From assembly GCF_000499845.2 (NCBI RefSeq), contig NC_023759.2, positions 36,316,273-36,380,272 on the forward strand: a stretch of 64,000 nucleotides of DNA, in the 5' to 3' direction. A program made the position numbers and the translations under genes. Of the stretch, positions 12,640 to 23,657 are shown in pieces. The notes below the pieces were generated by a model. The model was not told the DNA's origin and ran no database searches. It saw only the letters and a list, made by a program, of their open reading frames with translations. The first letter of the stretch is position 1. Each line of letters starts with the position of its first letter. Origin of the DNA: Phaseolus vulgaris. Its lineage: Eukaryota > Streptophyta > Magnoliopsida > Fabales > Fabaceae.

Positions 12640-12967
12640 AAAATGTACTAAAAAAATAACCATATACAACGACAACTATTTACCATAGCCACATTCTTAT
12701 ATGCAACACAAAGATTTATAAGGGCGACTATGGTAAATAGCCGCATTTTTAAATGCATTACACATCCCTTTTATAAATCACTATATGAAGCATATAAGAA
12801 TGCAACTATTTACCATAACTACCCTTATAAATCGACATTTAAGAATGCGGCTAAATAACTGTCTTCTTTTCTATTGGATATAAGACTACGTGTACATCAA
12901 ATTCAACTAGAAAGTTGTCATTTTAAAGTGAATATAGTCACCCTCTTTTAACCTTTCTGCACCAGTG
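12640..12967. repeat. right subterminal region of CACTA copy 1
   Basis: Several copies of the TAGCCRCATTCTTA motif in both orientations (about 12680-12860), then the terminal sequence CCTTTCTGCACCAGTG. This matches the left subterminal array of the same element. Confidence 0.75.
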
Positions 12968-13440
12968 TTGCAACCACAATCTATCAACACGTAGTCTATA
13001 TTATTGGGTATAGACAGGGACTCTAAAATCGCCGTTTATAAATCACATCTAGACAATGATTCTTTTCACAATTGCAGTGTATAAAGAAAATCAAATAAGA
13101 TATATGGAGTGTTAGGAAGGTTATAAACGACGGTTATGACCATAACCCCATTTATACCCTTCCCTGGCACTGCTTAAAAAGTGTACATGGTTGAGGTATA
13201 AACGACGATTATGAACCATAACCGCTGTCTATTATGGTCATTTTTTTTAGTTAATTCTCTTTTATGCGTTTTCCCTTCTTAATTAACCTATTCATTTGAA
13301 AACCAAGCCAACCATATACGTAAATTTAGACACATTCATTCAAAGAAGCACATTTTACACATATATATATATATATTGATAAAATGTATTATAAATACTA
13401 ATACATATTCCTATCTATCTAATTTCTATATTATTCATTA
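12968..13440. other. 3' subterminal region of CACTA copy 2
   Basis: No gene. It contains TATAGAC motifs (about 12985-13020) and two copies of a dyad around TATAAACGACGGTTATGAC with the partner CATAACC (about 13110-13150 and 13196-13235). Such short inverted motifs are typical of CACTA subterminal DNA. A short (TA)n run lies at about 13361-13376. Confidence 0.5.
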
Positions 13441-14137
13441 GCTATCTTAAAGTTATAGTAATTAAGGAAATATGTGACCCAAACATTTTTCAAATAATTT
13501 AAGGCTTCCAAAGGGAGTGGTTGCTCATCCATTAAGAATTGTATTAAAAAATAAGGTTCAAATTAGTGTTAAGATACATATAATTTAAAGAATTATAAAA
13601 AATAATTTAAATATTATTACATGCTTCCAATATTTTCAAATGCCTAGTCTTATACTGGTAACCATCCTTTGCTGACGTAGTAGCCACACTCATAGCCTCC
13701 CAGTTGTTTATTACACTACAATTCAATATAAATTAAAACTTAATATTGATTTTTTTGATAAACAATGAAAGAGGAAGACAAAAATTACAAACCTTTAGGT
13801 TCAACCATGTCAGCTTTTGATAATTTGCACTGGGTTGACCTCTGAGTGTGTTATATCCACGCCATGCCCTGATTAATACAAAAAACCTTGTTAGTAGAAG
13901 TTTAAGTATTGTATGCAGGTAAGTTTATAATGTAATTACACATCAACTATTTGTTTCAGATGTTTGGATGACTTCTTATGCAGTGAAAAAAACCACACAA
14001 CAATGTTATCAACTACGGATAACACAAGTAACTACTAGTAACCCCAACATCATCCATGAAAACAGTTAGTAAATATGTAAAACATGAAATACTAATAATT
14101 GACGACTTATAATTGAACTTACTCATTAATATAAGGG

Positions 14138-14194
<57 letters not shown>

Positions 14195-16057
14195 TCCTCT
14201 TCAATCAGAGTGTTGGTGATGTATGACCGAGTTTCAACTTTCTTTGCTCCAATTGGATTAATGAAATACGGATCCAAGAATACATAGACATCTTGATTCC
14301 TGACATTAATAGAAACTTCAGACAAATACCTACAAGTTATTAGTTAAAGCATAATCAATAATAATTTAACGTAAAGTAAATTGAAATATAGGTGAAAGAT
14401 ACTTACATCATAAAAAAATTGAACGATAATTATATTGAGCTCCTAGTTTTGAGTTGTATATGTACAGGGGGGATGTCAGTGTTTCTTCCAAAAAAAGTAT
14501 TATCCCACGAAACCTTTAGTGGGTTTGTACCAATATCCTTAGTCGCTGATAATAAAGAAGCTATAAGATCATCAATGGGAACCAAAAGCTTCTTTTGCGA
14601 ACTTGGTTTCCGACGAGGTTTCTACAAAATAAAGAACATTTGTATTAAATTGATGTAATACATAAATATAAAATAATATAATGAAATTAAATTCTTACAA
14701 GGGGTTTTGGAATAATTCGAACAAGGTGTATGGGCCAGGTATGAATGTCTGAACTGCCTCGACAACAATAGTTACCTTCTTTGTAAGTAGTGGAACTCGA
14801 GCATCAACAACTCGTACTTTGTCCACCGTCACCTTCATCACATCAGGGGGGAGGTACGTTATATAAGGTAGTGGCCTCTTGAAAGACTTTTCCAATTACC
14901 ACCACTTGAGGAAAGATGTCGCCTTCTATAAGTATTGTCGAATTCCAACCCCTTTTCCAACTGCACGTACACAACGACCATGATGCTTAGGTCATCCAAT
15001 AACTTCAAGTCGAATATCTTGAAGACCATGAGGTAAGAAATTACCTTGGGAGCTTTGTTCAATCAAGAAATCCTTCAAGATTCCAAAATTATATATGTTT
15101 TTAATATAGTTAATGTTTTAAAATAAATGCAAAAGTAGATAAAAATAACTTACAATTTTTTTGAGATTATCCGTGATTTCTCATAACTATATGTACTCTA
15201 TTTTTTCATTCGGGTCATCTTTCATTTTTGGTGACGGGTAGGTGGAGATGGAGTTCACTGATCCCTGTATCAATTTTAGAAGCAGTCGGTCGCCTCTCTC
15301 GATTGCTCCTTCTCATTTAGCAATGATATTTCATTTTTACGATATCCCTAACGAGACATTAAGTGCGGGGTCACATTCTTGGATGCTATGTCTTAAGCTT
15401 TCTTCCTACAACCATGTGACAAATGAAATAAATAAAGTGAATCAAATAAAATTAAATAATTAATGTTATGACCCATAAATAAAATAATTAAGTAATTTCA
15501 CTTACTGTCCACTCTTCAGATTCATGGCTTTCAACAAAAAGATGTCATGTCTCCTTATCAATATTAGAGTACTTTGAACAAGGATTTTTCCCTTTATAAG
15601 GTTCAAAAACATATTTCGTCATCAATTGTGACTTAAACTGATGGAATTTAATGGCAATATTAGATAGAACTTTCAATTTCAGACTCTCCACATTAGGGAT
15701 ATGAAAATGCATATGCAAAAAAATACCGAGAAATTAAAATTGATCAATTAATATTAAAAAGCAATATATGATAACAATAATATTGTATACATCCTCCAAG
15801 AGCATGATCTGGTCGACTTCAGTCACATTATCCCATGAATTTGTCAATATGGAGATCCTCTCACAAGCAACAACTCCAAGATAAATGCTAAAAGTATCAA
15901 CATTAGGACCAGAAGCCATTTCGTTGCTGGCGTCAATGGTGACTGGTGTCTTCTCACCACTAGCATGTCTTAATAAGCGATGCATGAGTCTATTAGGTCC
16001 TCTAGTGGATCTTCCGGAAGGGGGGGTACAAGAAATCAGAGTCTGATCGTCAACCAT
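13440..16057 (-). pseudogene. second CACTA gene (En/Spm + Ulp1-like), broken (copy 2)
   Basis: The start region (16057-15734) has RGPNRLMHRLLRH and ACERISILTNSWDNVTEV, matching the equivalent gene in copies 1 and 3. Further exons align in order down to the protease end near 13440-13560, the reverse-complement match of 12420-12540 in copy 1. The segment at 14119-14320 has the YVFLDPYFINPIGAKK block that precedes the C48 core. It is followed by a (TA)n expansion at 14144-14187 that lies inside the coding region. Frames are broken many times. Decayed paralogue, not functional. Confidence 0.78.
14144..14187. repeat. (TA)n microsatellite
   Basis: About 22 TA dinucleotides directly followed by a run of T. 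It sits in the decayed second gene of CACTA copy 2 and is absent from copies 1 and 3, so it expanded after insertion. Confidence 0.9.
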
Positions 16058-16219
16058 ATTTGTGTTAAAAAATTAGGTAACAAACATTAGTTAAATTGCA
16101 TAGAAAGAAATTCATATAAAGCAAATACATAAAATATTATAAAAGATATTTCTAAATTCATACATAGTGGGTTAAATGTTCATATGTAAATTTCCTCACT
16201 GTGGTATTTATAGGTTACA

Positions 16220-19200
16220 TGTACATCATCAACTACATCGTCATCTTTATTCATTATCATTTGTGTGAATGAACGGGGGTCACCGTTTTCAATATTAGAC
16301 AAGTCATCATCAATAGCCTCTTCTTGTTTTTTTCTCGTGTAAAACAACATACCAATGTTCTAACGTAGGATCTTTGACTTAGAAAACCTAAGATGCTTGT
16401 TAAACCATTATAAATGGCTCATCTCGATAACTTATCTTTCGAAAGTCCACTAATGTGAATCCTGATTCATCAATTTTCATCTCACTCTTATTGTCAACCC
16501 ATTTGCACTTGAAAACTGGAACAAAAAACATAGTATAGTAAACTTGCCATAGTATGCCATTGATCCAACTACATGATTTGTATCTTTTGAAGTGGAAAAC
16601 TGCATTGAATCAACTTCAAGAGTAACACCACAATTTTGAACTATACCCTTTTCATCAATAGACTTTGTGTAAAATATACAATTGTTCACTTTGTAACCTA
16701 TACAAGAAATGACGTCAAACTTCAATCTAGCAGTCAACTAGGTTAAGGTCTCCGATTTCGTTGAATCTTTTAACACCTCGTCTTTAAACCAAGGCGCGAA
16801 AGTTATATTATGTTCCATCAAAACCCATTTCTCTGGTTGTCTTGGGTTATTTGCCTTTACAATGTCTTTATGAGCATCGATGTAAGGTATAACCTCATTA
16901 ATGTTATTCAATATATACAAATTTGCTTGCAAGACTTCTGATCGAGATTTGCTTACCACATGTAGACCACTTAAACATTTACTTATAGAACGCCTGTGGT
17001 GCCATGAGTTGGCTGGAAGACCTATTGGATTTGCTTTTGACATGTCCTCTAAACAAAATTCAATAATTTCTTCAGCTATGTACCTTTAAATCATTGAAGC
17101 TTATGGACAATAATGATTTTTGATATACCCTTTCAAAATTTTCATATACCGTTCAACAAGATACATCCATCTTAAGTACACTGGTCCACACAATCTAACC
17201 TCTCTTACCATATACACAACTAGATGAACCATGATGTCAAAAAATGATGGATGAAAAAACATCTCCAATTCACACAAGATAGCAACAATCTCATCTTCAT
17301 GTTCCTTTAACTTTACTGGATCAATGACTTTACAACAAATGAAAGAGAAGAATGAACACAAACAGGTTATGGTAGGTCTAACATTTTCTGGTAAGATCTC
17401 ACAAATGGCTATCGACAACAACTATTGCATCAAGATGTGACAATCATAACACTTCAACCCAATTAGCTTCATATTTTGCATTGATACTAGGCTCTTCACA
17501 TTAAAAGAATGTCCTTGTGGCACTTTCACACCCTTTAGACATTGAAAAAAACTTATTTTTTTCATCTTTTGATATAGTGTAACAGACTGGGGGCAAATAT
17601 GTATGCTTACCCATTTGTATTGGTCCTAACTCGCCTTGTATGTTCATCTTAATCAAATATAAACAAACATTTATACCATTCTTTGTCTTCTCGTTAATGT
17701 TAAGAAGTGTACCAATTAAACTATCACATATATTCTTCTTAACATGCATAACATCTATACAATGTCTAACTTCTAACTTCGACCAATATGAAAGATAAAA
17801 GAAGATTTATTTTTCTTCCATATGTTTTTCACAGATGACTTATTTTTTGACTTACCGAAAGTGTGATCTATGTTATTTACCTTTTCATAAACCTCAAAAC
17901 CAATTAATGAGTTGGTGAATTATTAGTCTCTTGATGTCCATTAAAAGCATTTTTCAACCTCCGGTAAGGATGATGACTTCTAAGAAACCTCTAATGCCAA
18001 AGATATATTATCTTCCTTCCATGTTTCAATTGTTGAGAAGCGGTCTCTTCTTCGCATATTGCACATGCTTTGTGACCCTTAACACTATACCCTGATAAGT
18101 TACCATATGCCAGAAAGTCATTAATGGTGTAAAATAACATGACATGCATCTTGAAAGTTTCATTACCAAATCCGTCAAATAGTTCAACATCCTGATCCCA
18201 TATCAACTTTAAATCTTCAATTAGGGGACTTAGATCAATATCTATGTCATTTCCTGGTTGTCTTGGAGTGGATATCATCATAGACAACATCATGTATTTT
18301 CGCTTCAAACACAATCCAGAAGGTAAACTATAAATAACTAGTAAAATAGGTCATGAACTATGATTCATACTCATATTACCAAATAGATTCATTTTGTCTG
18401 TAGCTAAACCAAGTAAGATATTTCTTGACTCTTTACCAAACTCTGGAAAGTCGTAATCAAATTTCTTCAATTGAATAGAATCAAGTGGATAATGGTACAT
18501 GCCATCACATTTTCTTTCATCTGCATGCCATCTAAGATTCTTAACATAATTTGGATTTGCAAATGAGCGTTTCATCATTGGAATGATGGGAAGATACCAC
18601 ACAACATTCATCGGGTTCCATGCTTCTCCATCTCTTCAATAATATCATCATCTTTTTGTTTCAACTTATAACGTGATAACCCACACCTCAGACAATTTTT
18701 CAACAATTCAAAATCCTTCGTGTATAACATACAACCATTAGGACATGCATGTATCTTTTTATACTCCATACCCATTGGACAAAGAATCTTTTTGACTCAT
18801 AATTACGATTAGGTATAGTATTTCCCTTTGGAAGCATCTTCTTCAACAACTGAAGCAATTTCGTGAAGCTTTTATCACTCTATCCATTTATTGCCTTCGT
18901 CGAATACCGTGTGAAGTTAGTTAATCCAAGATACAACGGAGTCTCCGCATCGCTTGACATACTTCCATATCCATGTGCTTCTGCAAAAGATTCAACTACA
19001 ACATTAGAAATCATGTCTTTCAATCGATCATCATGTACTGCATCATTCATGGTGGACTAAAATTATTCTTGGGATACAAAAACATTTGATAAATTTAATA
19101 ATTTACCATGTCATGTCCAGGTTGTATAAGATCATAGAAATTCATCACATAAAAGGTGCTCCTTGATTTTGCTAACATTGAATCTCCTCCCGTTCAAACC

Positions 19201-19332
19201 ATTAATGCACGAACACTTAAAATTTACTCCATCATGATTACTATTGTTGGCGTTATGTTGCACAAATTGTATAAATTCTTCTACTCCTATTTCGTACTCG
19301 TCACTTATGGGAACTGAGTTAATCCAATCCAT
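16220..19332 (-). pseudogene. TNP2-like CACTA transposase, broken (copy 2)
   Basis: The ATG at 19332 opens the transposase-associated domain (ISDEYEIGVEEFIQFVQ, CINGLNGRRF). The order of blocks follows copies 1 and 3: CPMGMEYKK-like and CGLSRYKLK (about 18790-18650), the core WYLPIIPMMKRSFANPN (about 18600-18550), FFHPSFFDIMVHLVVYMVRE (about 17270-17200), and VDSMQFSTSKDTNHVVG near 16600. Frameshifts and stops are frequent, so no long frame survives. Unlike copy 1, it lacks the LTR insertion in the first domain. Confidence 0.88.
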
Positions 19333-20159
19333 TATGTTTTGTAATGGTCATTGAGGTGTTCACTAATGCAAGTGAAATCTCACATTTTTATTATTGGTAT
19401 GAACCTATCGCATTCGAGAAAATTCACTTTTATTATAATTTAATAGTACATAACTTTAAATCAACATTCCTTATATTTAATGAAATTTTGGTAGCATTTC
19501 ACATAGGTCTTCAAGTGACACGAAATGAAAGTGGTGACATGAAATCTTCACAATCAAAAATGCATCCGACGAACAACACAAAATGCTAAGAACAAGAATT
19601 ATGTAAAGTATATGACATGTCAATTACAAGTTACGTATTACTAAACTAATAAAAAATTATTGTTCTTCTCAAACTGTCCACCTGAACAATTCAAGACTCA
19701 ATACAAATATTGTCACTACAACCTCCTCTGCTTTTTGAAAAAATGTTTTAAAAAAACATTACAACTGAAGGAGTAGTAGACAAATACATGTATTAAATCT
19801 CAAATAGGAAACTAAGCGTCTCTCATACGAGAAACAATTGTCGAGGTTCGAACATGAATCAAAGAATGATAAATATACGTATAATATAAAATTAAAAAAA
19901 TTAATCATACATACAATTCAATAAAGAATATTAATTATAAATCATTAAATTATTTATAAAATAATATTACTCTAATTACAATCTAACTAATTAATACTTA
20001 TATTATAACAATTAACATCATATAAATTAATAATAATTGAAATTAACATAATATAAATTAAGAATAATTACCGAAAAAATTATAAATACTAAGATATAAA
20101 AATGATAATAAATACTAAAATATATAAATTAACATAAATACTAAAAACAAAATATTAAA

Positions 20160-20470
20160 AAAATTTAAAAACAACACCAACCTTAAGTACCGGTGGTGAT
20201 GGCAACGACAATGGTAGTGGAAGGTAGCGACGGTGGTGATGTCAACGACAACAATGGTGGAGGGCATTGGTGGCGACCATGATAACAAAACAAACCAAAA
20301 CGATGAATATGGTGGTGGCAGTGGCGACACTAATAGTGGTGACGGAAAAATATAAACAAGAACCTAAAGCAATGAAGTTATGGTAGAATGAGGAATGAGG
20401 GTGGAGGAAGAACTCACAAAGACAATGAGTTGAAGAGAGTTGAAACGAAATGAAGAGAGCAATGAGCGTG
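20160..20470 (-). other. leader region of CACTA copy 2
   Basis: No gene. A GC-richer, low-complexity stretch with repeated GGTGGTGATGGCAACGAC-like words lies between the 5' terminus and the transposase start. Short ORFs here are compositional. A similar stretch occurs at about 34690-35000 and a far more GC-rich one at 22840-23280. Confidence 0.55.
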
Positions 20471-20529
20471 AAGAAGACGAAACAAAAATACAGAGAACAA
20501 AAGCGTATGTGACAGACTTCGAATTAGGA

Positions 20530-20827
20530 TAAATAACTTATGTATAGACAAATATTCCTAGGAAAAATTGTCGTCTATACCTAAGCACATTGAAATATAC
20601 AACCATTTTCGTAAAACAGTTGTATATTTTACATTAATAGAAAACAGTTCCTAAGAAAAATCATTGTCTATCTTTTCAGTAATTGAAATATACAGTGGTT
20701 TTTCGTGGAACCGCCATGTATACCTTCGTTTTAATTTAAAAAATGGCACCGCGTTTTGATGAACAACGTTTGACAATGAAATAGTTGTATATTAGATGTC
20801 GTAAATGGACTTTTTTTTGCACTAGTG
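20530..20827. repeat. 5' subterminal repeats and terminus of CACTA copy 2
   Basis: Repeated short motifs (TATAGAC, GAAATATACA, and AGGAAAAATTGTC with its inverse) lead to the terminal CACTAGTG at 20820-20827. The motifs differ from those of copies 1 and 3, so the three elements are different subfamilies that share a coding region. Confidence 0.7.
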
Positions 20828-21289
20828 AAAACTTTTTTGAAAAATAATACTTATATTAATTAAAAGATACTTATTGTAATTATTTTTACTTGTCTATTTA
20901 GAATAACAAAAATGTTAAAAATAAATTATTTTGAAAATAACTCCTTAATAAAATGGTATTTCAAAAATGTAAGAGTTGTAACTTATTTGATATGTCACAC
21001 ATGGTTTCTTCAAGCTTATATTTTATCAAAATTTTGGGCGGAGGCTTCATCAACTCTATCTTCTTGATCAATCACATTCTTTTTATGATTATTGATTCTC
21101 TTTTTGTTTTTTTTCTTTTTAGAAACTCAACCTACCTAAAATACCTTACATAGATTTTGGTGTATATATTTTATTTATTTACCTTTGACATAAACTTAAC
21201 TATGATATTTACATATTTTTTGGTGTATATATGTTTTATTCATTTACCTCCACTTAAACGACGTAAGGTTGATGTATAATCTATCCAAT
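20828..21289. other. intergenic, nothing recognised
   Basis: AT-rich DNA between CACTA copy 2 and the copia remnant. Two short similar stretches (TTGGTGTATATAT near 21160 and 21220) are the only structure seen. Confidence 0.4.
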
Positions 21290-22514
21290 GTAGATTTAGA
21301 GGGTATAGTCACTCTCATGAAGGTTTTGTGTGTTATGATATTTCTAACAATTGCTTTTGCATTTTTGAGAATGTGACATTGTTTGAAAGTCTTATGTTTC
21401 TTTATCTTTCCCATACTTCAAATGAGGTTATTATCTTTCCAAAATTTTCTATCTTATCTCTATCCACGAAACATTTTTAACTTGAAATGACATATGTAAG
21501 ATAACATCTTCGTTAAGTTCCCATCCCTCTTTCTGACATTGACTCACCATATTTTTATACCAATTGCACCATAATGATTTGGTAGAGTATCTCGAGCACC
21601 TAATAGATATTCACTAAGCATGAATGATTCCTCTCATACTTCTCTCTTTGGCATATCTATTCTTACATGTTACTCCCAAGCTGCTAAAGATATACATTAA
21701 GTAAAGGCAATCAACAAAGAACTTCAGAAGAGAACTTTGATGAGATATTGTCTCTTATTCTTATGGTATAAAATTCATAGACTTAAAATCAGTGTATTTT
21801 GTGAAAATAAATTATGATGGTTCTCTCAAATTTAGCAAGGCTCGATTAGTTGCCTTCGATAAGTAGAAATATGGAATCGATTACGATGAAACGTTTGTTA
21901 CCAAATTGAAAGATGTTAGAATTTTCCTTTCTATAGCAATCTCTAAGGGTTTGTTCCTTCATCAAATGGACGTGAAAAATGTGTATCTTCATGGTGAGCT
22001 AACTAAAGATATTACATGACTCCTCCTTAAGGTCTATTTTCTTCATACACGAGCATGTGCAAGCTTAAACACTTCTTATATGAACAAGGTTCCTAGAGTA
22101 TGGTATGAGAAGTTTTGTTCCACTATTATTGGGTTATCTTTTACATAGAGTCAACATGAATTCTTTTTTGTTCATACACCACACATCTACAAATGTCGTT
22201 CTTCTACTTCTTTATGCTGATGATGTGGTTATTACAAATCTGATCAACATCCATCTTGGAACTTGAACAATAATTACAAGTGTCATTTCATATGTAAGAC
22301 CTTAGTCAATAACATTATTTCCCTGACCTTAAAGTTAATTCTACTTCTAAAGGTACATTTCTCCATTAGCATAAGTATGCCATGGACCTCGTTTCTAATG
22401 TTGGCCTTCAATAAGCTAATCTAATGAATACTCTTCTTAAAGTGAATGTTAATATCACCAGAACAAGGAAGATCATTTGCTCAATCTTTTGTAATTGGGT
22501 CCAAAAAATTGGGG
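21290..22514 (+). pseudogene. Ty1/copia integrase C-terminus and reverse transcriptase remnant
   Basis: Translated pieces follow the copia pol order. A GYKCYDP-like integrase end lies at about 21295-21420. A linker with AINKELQKRTL lies near 21705-21740. The RT then has ARLVAFDKxKYGIDYDETF (about 21840-21895), LHQMDVKNVYLHGEL (about 21958-22000) and a decayed YADDVVIT active-site block (about 22208-22240). It is full of stops and frameshifts. RNase H is missing: the pol relic stops near 22420 and about 90 bp later comes a G-rich polypurine-like tract and an LTR start. Confidence 0.8.
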
Positions 22515-22636
22515 GTGTGAATATTGGAGGGCTAAGGAGCAAGAGTAATTTGGAAGCATTCAAGCCTAAGGCTGCCTAAATCAATCTTGGCTATGGAAGT
22601 CAAGGAGTAAAGGTGACAATGAGTGCATTTTTCAAA
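22515..22636 (+). mobile_element. copia LTR, left piece, split by CACTA copy 3
   Basis: A polypurine-like tract ending GGGGG precedes TGTGAATATTGGAGGGC, a plausible 3' LTR start of the copia remnant. The LTR is cut at 22636 by CACTA copy 3 and continues at 30333. The far edge is uncertain. Confidence 0.55.
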
Positions 22637-22739
22637 CACTAGTACAAAATTCTTCAATAACGACACCTTTCAAAGACGGTTTCAAGACAACCATTGTTAA
22701 AAACTAGGCGGTGGCAATCTTGTAATTTTTTGAATTTTT

Positions 22740-22802
22740 TGTGGACTTTTAACGACGGTTCACCCCAGAACCGTCGTTAAAAGTGGAGAGGGGGGGGGGG
22801 GG
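22740..22802. repeat. left subterminal hairpin and poly-G run of CACTA copy 3
   Basis: TTAACGACGGTTC and its inverse GAACCGTCGTTAA face each other across six bases (22748-22780). A run of 13 G residues follows (22790-22802). The hairpin motif is the same as in the right-end cluster. Confidence 0.85.
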
Positions 22803-22829
22803 AGATATAACGATGGTTGGCGAACCCCC

Positions 22830-23290
22830 GCGACCCGCCCCCCGCGACCGCGCTCCCGCACCGCCCGCGAACCCCTCGCGACCGCTACCTGCCGCGACCG
22901 TGAACCCCGCGCGACCGCGACCGCGCCCCTGCCGCGACGGCACTGCCTGCGCGACCGTGAACCCCCGCGATCGTGCTCCTGCCGTGACGACACTGTGCGC
23001 GACAGCTACCTGCTGCGACCGTGAACCCCGCGCGACCGTGAACCCCGCGCGACCGCGACCGCGCCCCTGCCGCGACGGCACTGCCCGCGCGACCGTGAAC
23101 CCCCGCGATCGTGCTCCTGCCGCGACGACACTGTGCGCGACAGCTACCTGCTGCGACCGTGAACCCCGCGCGAACTCGACTGTTCTCACAACCACTGATC
23201 GGCCGACCCTGCCGTTGCTCCTGCGACTGCCGCCCACAACTACGTGACGACTAACCTGTGCCGCGACGCACGCCCGTGACCACCGACTCC
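22830..23290 (+). repeat. GC-rich leader with 138-bp tandem repeat
   Basis: An island of very high G+C inside an AT-rich region. A unit of 138 bp starting CGACCGTGAACCCCGCGCG at 22895 is repeated from 23033, with the second copy complete to about 23170. Within the unit, CGCGACCG-type octamers recur. Long ORFs on both strands (22783-23247 plus, 22749-23324 minus) result from the lack of A/T-rich stop codons and are not taken as genes. It lies between the terminus and the transposase. Confidence 0.85.
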
Positions 23291-23400
23291 TTGCTGCAAC
23301 CGCTTGTCGTGACCGCCCATCCATTTAAGGTTAGTCTATTCTTATTTATTATCACCTATATTTTGAAAGTATTCGTTTTGAGTTTGATATTAATTCTTTA

Positions 23401-23625
23401 TATTGAACGCATTGGTTCTAAGTCCGAAGGTGTTCGACCTTCGGCAATTTTCAGTCATTATATATTGTTTGACATATTGAACGCACTGGTTCTGAGTCCG
23501 GAGGTGTTCGACCTTCGGCAATTTTCAGTCATTATATATTGTTTTAACATATTGAACGCACTGGTTCTGAGTCCAGAGGTGTCCGACCTTCGGCACTTTT
23601 TGTTTTATTTTGTCATGATTACATA
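23401..23625 (+). repeat. three tandem 75-bp repeats with stem-loops
   Basis: Three copies, starting at about 23401, 23476 and 23551, each begin TATTGAACGCAYTGGTTCT. Each carries a dyad: CCGAAGG, seven bases, CCTTCGG in the first copy and slightly decayed versions in the others. The array ends about 30 bp before the transposase ATG at 23658. A decayed two-copy version lies at the same place in CACTA copy 1. Confidence 0.85.
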
Positions 23626-23657
23626 TTGAAAGTATTGGTTCTTAGTTTAGCAGTTCT

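Larger units (their letters stand above)
2110..12967 (+). mobile_element. CACTA (En/Spm) transposon, copy 1
   Basis: The left end begins CACTAGTGTAGAAAAGG at 2110. The right end, read on the minus strand from 12967, begins CACTGGTGCAGAAAGG. Both ends carry the same subterminal motif (variants of TAGCCGCATTCTTAAAT), in both orientations near 2240-2400 and 12680-12860, so they belong to one family. Inside, in order, are a TNP2-like transposase and a second gene with an En/Spm-type N-terminal region and a Ulp1-like C-terminus, both broken. Three later insertions interrupt it (about 2404-3506, 4534-5908, 10219-11170). The flanks immediately outside (AAA on the left, TTG on the right) do not match as a target duplication; see the composite finding. 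Confidence 0.88.
12960..20827 (-). mobile_element. CACTA transposon, copy 2 (inverted)
   Basis: The 5' end is clear: read on the minus strand from 20827 it begins CACTAGTGCAAAAAAAAG. Genes inside run on the minus strand in the family order, transposase (19332 down to about 16220) then the Ulp1-type gene (16057 down to 13440). The 3' end must lie near 12960-13250, where TATAGAC-type motifs (for example 12990-13020) resemble those next to the 5' end (20540-20690). The most economical left edge is CACCAGTGTTGC at 12960, overlapping the end of copy 1. This edge is an inference. Confidence 0.75.

Noticed and set aside
22749..23324. Open frames of 154 and 191 codons on both strands in the GC-rich leader
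   Set aside because: They arise from GC-rich tandem repeats without stop codons, encode Arg/Ala/Pro repeats on both strands and resemble no domain.
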